Source of the DNA: Theristus sp. LFF4_11
Lineage: Eukaryota; Nematoda; Chromadorea; Monhysterida; Xyalidae
NCBI GenBank assembly: GCA_030248135.1
Contig: JASANC010003348.1
Location: 124,001 to 188,000, forward strand
Direction: 5' to 3'
Length of the DNA stretch: 64,000 nt
The notes beneath the pieces were generated by a model that did not search any database, was not told the origin of the DNA, and was given only the letters and a program-made list of their open reading frames with translations. The stretch's first letter is position 1, and each line of letters opens with the position of its first letter. Shown here in pieces: positions 35,601-46,460 of the stretch. The position numbers and the translations under genes were made by a program.

Positions 35601-38600
35601 CTCTGTGCACTTCCGTCGGAGCTCGGCGCTCAGCGGCTGCCGGTGGCGTTTTGGGCGTCTCTAAAAACAACGCTGAAACGAACGACCACTGCTGAAGATC
35701 GCAGCGAAACTGTCGGTGTGATTCTGTGCCGCACGATTCCATCGTTTCTGAATGAATTGCTCGTTGTTCGTCGGAAGTCGAACGAAGACATTTTGAACAT
35801 CTTGAAACATGTGACTGCAATCGTTGTGTGCGCGCGCGAGCTGGCCACATTGGGACAACGGGTGGGTTGGGGCGAACGGTCGGACGGAGGGGTACGCTTT
35901 GCTATTTGTCGTCGGTCAATAACTCGCATTGGAGAACTAAACTGCAAATCGCAAAGGCCAAAAGGTAACAGGTCACATGGCCTAGGCCAAGTGTCGTGAG
36001 GGTGTCCCAGATCGGTCTGTATACCGGGCTGCTCTTATTGCATTCATTATAATACTTAGAATATTATTTTAAGAGAAAAGAAATAGAATGAGAAGCGTTT
36101 CTAATACAGCCAGCTGTTGTTTTGTATTTCACAAAGCTGGTGCTGAAAGTTGCATGGTTGTTCTTTCTGCAAAAATATTTTTTATCGTGAGTGGCTGCTT
36201 GGACCATCGCCAACGCGCCAATAAAATATCCTTCGATACAATTGTGCTTTTAATATGATCTGACTAGTCAGCTTAGCATTTTACTAGCAGATAACCCGTG
36301 CCTACGGCACGGTTAGCTGACAAAATACAGTTATTATTTTTGTGGATTTTGGCCTTTTGTCCTGTGCCCACGACCCGGACTAAAAACGCACTGGATTTTG
36401 ATTTTGAGCTGCTTCAAGCGAATGTTGTTCATTTACCATGCAATGATCGTTCATTTTCAAAGCAATTTGTAGCCGTCGATGCTTTATACCTTTTAAAAAT
36501 CGCAGCATTTTCAGTTTCTTTTGAAAACAGTTTTTTTGTCAAATGCTTTTGCTGAATTTATTGCTTTTGATCATAACATGTTTTAGTCACGACAGCACTT
36601 ATTACTGTGTGGTTTGGTTAACGCTGGTTTTAGCATCGATAGAAGCAACAGATTTTTTTTTTCAAAAAATTGCCAGTCATTTTAATCAGAACTTTTCAAT
36701 TCAATGTATTAATCTTTGATCAGCAAGCAATAAAACCCGTTTAATATATGAAAAGCAATCTTTTTAATCAGCAGCAAACAACTGCCATTCCTATTTAAAA
36801 AATCAATTTTTTGATTAGCTTCTTCAATGTCGCTTAATTATCTTATCAGTCTTCTTTGGTCAGCTGCATTGCTGTGTCATTCCCGTTTAAAGTATCAAAA
36901 CACAATCTTTTTTGATCAGCGAAAATTAACAGCCATTCCAGTTCAATGTATCAAACATCCATCTTGTTTCATTACCTTTCCGTTTGTGGGTTTTTTTTTA
37001 ACTGCTACTACTCCCGTTTAAAAAAAAAAAAAAAAAATCTGTTTTGGAAGAAAAAAAAAACCCATATTCCCGTACCCTTTTTAAAAATTTTAAAAAATTA
37101 AAAAAAAAATTTTGTTTTTGTTTTTTTTTTTTGGTTTTTTTTTTTTTTTATTAAAAAAAAATTTTTTTTATCGTTAATTAACAATTCTTTCGTTTAAAAT
37201 TTGTTTGGTGTGTGGGGGCCGTTTTACTTGTTGGTTTATGGTCACGTCTTTGTTGATGCTGCAATTTATTTGTTGTGGAACCTGTTTAGCCTATTTGTTC
37301 AGCAACAATCAACTGCCATTCTATTTCGATTGGTGTAGACTAGCAAATTGACCCGTGCCTACGGCACGGTTAGCTGATAAATACGACTATTATTTTTGAG
37401 TTGGTTTTCCCTTTTGACCTTGCCCACGACGCGGACTCAAAATGCATTGCATTTTGATTTTGAGCTGCTTTAACCGACTGTTGTTGATTTACCAATGAAA
37501 TGATCGCTCACTTTTAAAGCAATCGTATCCGTCGATGCTTCTACTTTTTTGAAAATCACAGCATTTTTTGTTGTTTAAGCCGTGTTTTTTGTCAAGCAAC
37601 ATGCTTTTGCTGATTTTATTGCTGTCGATTCAATCGTAACCTGATTTACTCACCATAACACTGATTACTGTGTGGTTTGGTTTTCGCTGTTTCAGCATCA
37701 ATCAAAGCGACACATAAGAAATAACAAATCTCTAACAATCATAACTGCACTGTCATTCAAAATATGAAAAACAATCTTTTTTTTAATCAGCAACAAACAC
37801 TGCCATTCCCTATTAAAGTATCAAAATCAATTCTCGCAGTTTTTCAATGTCGCTTATTTGTCCGTTCATTCTTTGCTAATCAGTTGCAGCTCTTTGATCT
37901 CCTTTGATCAGCAACAATTAACAGCCATTCCAGCTCAAAGTTTCAAAAATAAATCTTGTTTGGTTAGCTTTTCAATGTCGTCACATGTTGTTCAATCGCC
38001 ATTCCTGTTCAAAAAACAATGTCGTTTGATTAGCAACAATTAACTGATACCGGTTTAAGTTTTTGTTTCAGTTTAAGATACAGGTTTAAGAAAAGCAATC
38101 TGCTTCAGTCAGCTGTCATTTCTGAATAGGCAACACTTTTCTAAATACCCATTGGAAAGCGCCCGCTTTTGACTTGGTAATGGTTTTTTACCCGCTTATC
38201 CTAACCTAAGCCAGGCCTTTTAGAGTGTAAATGTCAAAAAGGCAACACTTCTGAACAATTGTTGCAAAAAGCCAATTTTCGTCTTGATAAGTTGCTTCTT
38301 TTTCCCGCTTACTGTAACTTAAGCTAAGCCTTTTAAAGTTTAAATAACAAAAAATGCAAAACTTTTCTGAATATTCGCTGCAAAACGGCCACTTTTGTGG
38401 TATGTTTACTACTCTTACCTTTAACCCTTACCTTAGCCAAGGATTTTTGATAGAATGGAAATGACAAAACAGCAACATTTCACTGAATACCCGTAGCAAA
38501 GCTCACCTAAGCCAAGCCTTTTAAAATTTAAATGACGAAAAATGCAAAAGTTTTCTGAATATTCGCTGCAAAACGGCCACTTTTGTGTGGTATGTTTACT

Positions 38601-41600
38601 ACTCTTACCGTTAACCCCAACTTTAGCCAAGGATTTTTGATAGAATGGAAATGACAAAACAGCAACATTTTAGTGAATACCCGTAGCAAAGCTCCTGCTT
38701 TTGTTTCGAATGTTTACTTCTTTTCCCCGCTTACCCTAACCTAAGCCAGTTCTTTTTGATCGAGTGCAACAAAAAGCAACACGTTTCTGAGTACCCATTG
38801 TGAAAAACGGTCGCTTTTGTTTTGTTATGTAGCTTTTCTATCCTAAGTGACGCATTTTCTATAATAAAAAAATGATGGAGAAAGCAACGATTTTCTACAT
38901 TTTACTGAATACCGTAGCAAAGCTCCCGCTTTTGTTTCGATTGTTTACTTCTTTTCCCCGCTTACCCTAACCTAAGCCAGTTCTTTTTGATCAAATGCAA
39001 AAAAGCAACACGTTTCTGAGTACTCATTGTGTAAAACGGTCGCTTTTGTTTTGTTATGTAGCTTTTCTATCTTAAGTGACGCATTTTCTATGATAAAAAA
39101 ACAAATGAAGGAAAAAGCAACGATTTTCTAAATACTCGTTGTAAACACCGACTTTATAAAAAATCTACCTTGTGAAAAGAGCGATTAACTTGCAAGCGAT
39201 TGTTTTAAAAACTCGTTTTTTGTGAAAAAAACTCCATCGCCTACAATGGAGTCCTTGCAATTCTTGTTTTCTGAATATTCGCTGCAAAACGGCCACTTTT
39301 GTGTGGTATGTTTACTACTCTTACCGTTAACCCCAACCTTAGCCAAGGATTTTTGATAGAATGGAAATGACAAAACAGCAACATTTTAGTGAATACCCGT
39401 AGCAAAGCTCCTGCTTTTGTTTCGAATGTTTACTTCTTTTCCCCGCTTACCCTAACCTAAGCCAGTTCTTTTTGATCGAGTGCAACAAAAAGCAACACGT
39501 TTCTGAGTACCCATTGTGAAAAACGGTCGCTTTTGTTTTGTTATGTAGCTTTTCTATCCTAAGTGACGCATTTTCTATAATAAAAAATGATGGAGAAAGC
39601 AACGATTTTCTACATTTTACTGAATACCGTAGCAAAGCTCCCGCTTTTGTTTCGATTGTTTACTTCTTTTCCCCGCTTACCCTAACCTAAGCCAGTTCTT
39701 TTTGATCGAGTGCAACAAAAAGCAACACGTTTCTGAGTACCCATTGTGTAAAACGGTCGCTTTTGTTTTGTTATGTAGCTTTTCTATCCTAAGTGACGCA
39801 TTTTCTATGATAAAAAACAAATGAAGGAAAAAGCAACGATTTTCTAAATACTCGTTGTAAACACCGGCTTTATAAAAAGTCTACCTTGTGAAAAGAGCGA
39901 TCAACTTGCAAGCGATTGTTTTAAAAACTCGTTTTTTGTGAAAAACACTCCATCGTCTACAATGGAGTTCTTGCAATTCTTACGATTGTCTCGCTTGTTT
40001 GTTGTCGCTCTTGAGCAAAAGGCATCATGATGACTAACGTCATGTGGAATGACGATTTGAACTTTGCGTTGTCATTAGAAAATGGAGTATGAGTATTCAG
40101 CTGATGATGACTTAAATAGCAAAATTGGCTCAAACTTGTAAATTTTAATAGCCAATCAACGTAGCGGAACGGACCTGACTTACTTACATACACAGTTACT
40201 ATCTTAGTATTATAGATGGCGAATAGCAGCAGCAGCCAAATTAAAGTGGTCGATCATACCTAATATTTTTATTGCATTAGAATGATGATGATTTTTGGAC
40301 TTTTCACAGAACAGAGATTAAAAAACAGTTCACATGAATCATGAATTAACGTGGAGTGAAGCTACAGACGATGCTATAAATAGCAAAAAGCTGCGGACAA
40401 ACAATCAAACAAACTTTCTTACTATCTTAGTATTATAGATAGACTAGCAAATTGACCCGTGCCTACGGCACGGTTAGCTGATAAATACAACTATTATTTT
40501 TGAGTTGGTTTTCCCTTTTGACCTTGCCTACGACGCGGACTCAAAATGCATTGCATTTTGATTTTGAGCTGCTTTAACCGACTGTTGTTGATTTACCATA
40601 GAAGTGATCGCTTACCCTAGCCTAAGCCAGGCCTTTTAGAGTGTAAATGTCAAAAAGGCAACGCTTCTGAACAATTGTTGCAAAACGCCAACTTTCGTCT
40701 TGATAAGTTGCTTTTTTCCTGGTTACTCTAACCTAAGCCAAGCCTTTTAAAGTTTAAATGACGAAAACTGCAAACTTTTCTAAATATTCGCTGCAAAACG
40801 GCCAGTTTTGTGTGGTATGTTTACTACTCTTACCTTTAACCCTAACGTTAGCCAAGGATTTTTGATAGAATGGAAATGACAAAACAGCAACATTTTACTG
40901 AATACCCGTAGCAAAGCTCACCTAAGCCAAGCCTTTTAAAGTTTAAATGACGAAAAATGCAAAACTTTTCTGAATATTCGCTGCAAAACGGCCACTTTTG
41001 TGTGGTATGTTTACTACTCTTACCTTTAACCCTCACCTTAGCCAAGGATTTTTGATAGAATGGAAATGACAAAACAGCAACATTTTACTGAATACCCGTA
41101 GCAAAGCTCCCGCTTTTGTTTTGAATGTTTACTTCTTTTTCCCGCTTACCCTAACCTAAGCCAGTTCTTATTGATCGAGTGCAACAAAAAGCAATACGTT
41201 TCTGAGTACCCACTGTGTAAAACGGTCGCTTTTGTTTTGTTATGTAGCTTTTCTATCCTAAGTGACGCATTTTCTATGATAAAAAACAAATGAAGGAAAA
41301 AGCAACGATTTTCTAAATACTCGTTGTAAACACCGGCTTTATAAAAAGTCAACCTTGTGAAAAGAGCGATTAACTTGCAAGCGATTGTTTTAAAAACTCG
41401 TTTTTTGTGAAAAAACTCCATCGTTTACAATGGAGTCCTTGCAATTCTTACGATTGTTTCGCTTGTTGGTTGTCGCTCTTGAGCAAAAGGCATCATGATG
41501 ACTAATAAAGTCATGTGGAATGACGATTTAAACTTTGCATTGTCATTAGAAAATGGAGTATGAGTATTCAGCTGATGATGACTTAAATAGCAAAATTGGC

Positions 41601-44600
41601 TCAAACTTGTAAATTTTAATAGCCAATCAACGTAGCGGAACGGACACCATTACACAGTTACTATCATAGTATTATATACTAGCAAATTGACCCGTGCCTA
41701 CGGCACGGTTAGCTGATAAATACAACTATTATTTTTGAGTTGGTTTTCCCTTTTGACCTTGCCTACGACGCGGACTCAAAATGCATTGCATTTTGATTTT
41801 GAGCTGCTTTAACCGACTGTTGTTGATTTACCATAGAAGTGATCGCTTACCCTAACCTAAGCCAGGCCTTTTAGAGTGTAAATGTCAAAAAGGCAACACT
41901 TCTGAACAATTGTTGCAAAACGCCAACTTTCGTCTTGATAAGTTGCTTTTTTCCCGGTTACTCTAACCTAAGCCAAGCCTTTTAAAGTTTAAATGACGAA
42001 AAATGCAAACTTTTCTGAATATTCGCTGCAAAACGGCCAGTTTTGGGTGGTATGTTTACTACTCTTATTTTTAACCCTAACGTTAGCCAAGGATTTTTGA
42101 TAGAATGGAAATGACAAAACAGCAACATTTTACTGAATACCCGTAGCAAAGCTCACCTAAGCCAAGCCTTTTAAAGTTTAAATGACGAAAAATGCAAAAC
42201 TTTTCTGAATATTCGCTGCAAAACGGCCACTTTTGTGTGGTATGTTTACTACTCTTACCTTTAACCCTCACCTTAGCCAAGGATTTTTTGATAGAATGGA
42301 AATGACAAAACAGCAACATTTTACTGAATACCCGTAGCAAAGCTCCCGCTTTTGTTTTGAATGTTTACTTCTTTTCCCCGCTTATCCTAACCTAAGCCAG
42401 TTCTTTTTGATCGAGTGCAACAAAAAGCAACACGTTTCTGAGTACCCATTGTGTAAAACGTCGCTTTTGTTTTGTTATGTAGCTTTTCTATCCTAAGTGA
42501 CGCGTTTTCTGTGATAAAAAAACAAATGAAGGAAAAAGCAACGATTTTCTACATTTTACTGAATACCCGTAGCAAAGCTCCCGCTTTTGTTTTGAATGTT
42601 TACTTCTTTTTCCCGCTTACCCTAACCTAAGCCAGTTCTTATTGATCGAGTGCAACAAAAAGCAACACGTTTCTGAGTACCCATTGTGTAAAACGGTCGC
42701 TTTTGTTTTGTTATGTAGCTTTTCTATCCTAAGTGACGCATTTTCTGATAAAGAAACAAATGAAAGAAAAAGCAACGATTTTCTAAATACTCGTCGTAAA
42801 CACCGGCTTTATAAAAAGTCTACCTTGTGAAAAGAGCGATTAACTTGCAAGCGATTGTTTTAAAAACTCGTTTTTTGTGAAAAAACTCCATAGTTTACAA
42901 TGGAGTCCTTGCAATTCTTACGATTGTCTCGCTTGTTGGTTGTCGTTCTTGAGCAAAAGGCATCATGATGACTAAAGTCATGTGGAATGACGATTTAAAC
43001 TTTGCATTGTCATTAGAAAATGGAGTATAAGTATTCAGCTGATGATGACTTAAATAGCAAAATTGGCTCAAACTTGTAAATTTTTATTAGCCAATCAACG
43101 TAGCGGAACGGACACCATTACACAGTTACTATCATAGTATTATAGACTAGCCAATTGACCCGTGCCTACGGCACGGTTAGCTGTTGAATACAACTGTTAT
43201 TTTTGAATTGAGTTTAGCCTTTTGACCTCACCCACGACCCGGACTAAACATGCATTGCATTTTCATTTTGAGCTGCTTTAACCGATTGCTGTTGATTAAC
43301 CATAGAAATGATTGTTTATTCTTGAAGCACTCGATGCTCCTACCTTTTTGAAAATCACAGTATTTTTAGTTTTAAGACGCGCTTTTTTGTCAACAATATG
43401 AAAAACAACCTTTTTTAGTCAGCAACAAACAACTGACGTTCCCTTTTAAAGAATCAAAATTAATTGTCATTTATTAGCTTTTTCAATGTCGCTGTCATTC
43501 CCGTTAAAAATTGATCGATTATATGTGGACCGTTCCACTGCTTCGCCATCGATCGTGGCCACATCTTTGTTGATGCTGCAATCTATTCCTTGTGGAACTG
43601 GAATTTCTTGTCGATGGAGTGTAAATGACGAAAAAACACTTTTTTCTGAATACACATTGCAAAACCCTTATCTGAGCCAACCCTTTTAGTATGTGTAAAA
43701 GATAAAAAAGACTACACTTCTGAATAACTGTTGCAAAATGCCAGCTTTTGTTTTGAAACTTTTTTCCCGCTTACTCTAACCTAAGCCAAGCCTTTTATTG
43801 TTTAAATGACGACAAATGCAAAACTTTTTTTTGAAGACCCGTTGCGAAACGGCTGCTTTTGGTTGGTATGTTCACTCCTTTTGCCCGCCTACCCTAACCT
43901 AAGCCAAAGCTTTTTGATAGAATGGAAAGGACAAAAAGCAACACTTTACTTAATACCCGTACCAAAACACCCGATTTTGTTTGGTATGCTTACTTCTTTT
44001 CCGCGCTTGCATTAATCTAAGCCAGGCCTTTTTGATTGAGTGTTAGTAACAAAAAGCAACACTTTTCTGAGTACCCATTGTGAAACGGTCGCTTTTGTTT
44101 TGCTATTTAGCTTATTTCAACCCGTTTACCCTGACATAAGCGACTCATTTCAGTTTACAATCGAGTTCTTGCAATTCTTACGATTGTCTCGCTTGTCGTT
44201 GTTGCACTTCAGCGTTCCAGATCGAGACGGTTTTTATTTCTTTATTATTATTTTTATTTTTGCAGTCGATTATAAAATTTTGAGCACCAAAATTGCTATT
44301 TGTCCATTGTATGTAAGTTGTTGCTAATGAGCAAAAGGCATCATGATGACGAAGTCATGTAGAATGACGATTTGAACATTGCCTTGTCATTAGAAATGGA
44401 GTAAGAACATCGTCATTAGAAAATGGAGTAAAGTTTTTAGCAGATGATGACTTAAATAGCAAAATAGGCTCAAACTGAAAAAATGCTTTGGAACGAAAAT
44501 GTGAACAGACTTACTTAATCACACAGTAACTATCTTAGTAGAATGGAAAGGACAAAAAGCAACACTTTACTTAATACCCGTACCAAAACACCCGATTTTG

Positions 44601-46422
44601 TTTGGTATGCTTACTTCTTTTCCGCGCTTGCATTAATCTAAGCCAGGCCTTTTTGATTGAGTGTTAGTAACAAAAAGCAACACTTTTCTGAGTACCCATT
44701 GTGAAACGGTCGCTTTTGTTTTGCTATTTAGCTTACTAGCAGTTGACCCGTGCCTACGGCCCGGGTAAGAAATGTTTGCGATTTTGTTAACAGCAAGGTG
44801 CGCACCCGCGGATTTATCGACATTTGTTTGCTTCTGTTTTCCTGAAACGGGAAACGTGGTGATTTTTTAACCAAGGCTTTCAAGCGTTCAAATTCGTTGA
44901 TACCATTTATTGTTTGGGCCAAGCGTTCTGCTTTTGTTTTTATCTCGAGAACCCGCTCAATTTTTAAAAGTGCTTTTCAAACGTTTCAAATGTTTGTTTT
45001 CAAGCTTTTCGATTCGGTGTCAATTCTATGTCAAAAATGATTCTTGTATAACTCTGTTTCGCTGATTTTGCAATCGCTAAGAAAATTTTTTTCTGAACTA
45101 ATTGAATTTGCTGCTCACGTTTGTTCTTGGTTAGTTAAGTTAAACTCGGTTAAAGGGAAGTCGTTCCCGTTAGATTTTTTTCAGAACTGGCCGGAATCGA
45201 TACCCGTTTATTTGCACAGTCCCATCCCATTTGTGTTTTTCATAGTAAGCCCGCTTTTTGCACAAAAATGTTTTTAAACAATATGATTCCAGTTTCTGCT
45301 GTTTCAAAATTGCAAATTTGTTTTCACAATTTTACTTTTTGAAAGTCAGAATTTTAGTTAAAATCTTGTAAAAACTACTGTTTGCTTAGTTTTTTTCAGA
45401 TTTTTTTCTGGTTGACTGAAATGATTTGTATACATTCTTAAAAGTGGTTTTCTTGATTTCTGATCAGAGGTTGCTTGCAATGAGTCGTTGTGGGTATCTA
45501 ATCCTAAACCTAATCCTAAGCCAAGCCTATTTGATAAGGTGAAAATAATCAATTTAGTTTTTGCATTTTTTCTTGCCTGTGTTAGGGCAGGGGCCACCGC
45601 TACTGCACATGCACCTCTTTTAATAATGATGCATCATGGACTGGAAATTGTTCAAACGTGACTTGATTGTTTGACAATTTCATTTTTCAAAATCGCTAAG
45701 TTTGACCAAAAGAGGCCCGTTTATTTTTTATTTTACAGAACTGGCCGGAATCGATACCCGTTTATTTGCACAATCTCATTTGTGTTTTTTATAGAAAGCC
45801 CGCTTTTGCACAAAAATGTTTTTTTAAACAATACGATTTCAGTTTCTGCTGTTTCAAAATTGCAAATTTGTGTACACCACAATTTTGCTTTTTGAAAGTC
45901 ACATAATCTGAGTTAAAATCTTGTAAAAACTGCTGTTTGTTTAGTTCTCTCTCAATCTATCTTCATGGATCTGTTTCATTTTGCTTTGATCGAATGTTCC
46001 GCATCAATGTTACCCGTGTATTTGATTCGGAAAAAAACATGGGATTCAATTATTGTTCACAGGAAAGCCACTTTTGTGCGAAAAAAAATCAAAAGCCGAA
46101 TTCGTTTCTGTTGGTTTTACAAAGTCGCAAATTCTTTTTATTCGGAGACGCGTTTTTCCAATTCTTGGTATCGATCATAATCGGATGTGCCGTCCATTCT
46201 GTGAGATAATGGCTTCGTTAGAGCAATTCGTTCCCGCACATTATAATCTCATCTTTTTACATCACCACCAACCAACCTGACCATTACGACGGAACGTTGA
46301 TGACAGAACAAAGAATCATGATGACTCGTTGTTGAAAACCAAAACAGAGCAAATGATTCGCATAGAAAAATTGTTAGTGATAGCAACATTTTGATTTCGC
46401 TACCTTAAATAGCAAAAAGTTG

Positions 46423-46460
<38 letters not shown>

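Noticed and set aside
38160..43000. Regularly recurring blocks reminiscent of a CRISPR array
   Set aside because: The host is eukaryotic, the whole unit is repeated rather than short repeats with unique spacers, and the blocks are parts of Helitrons.
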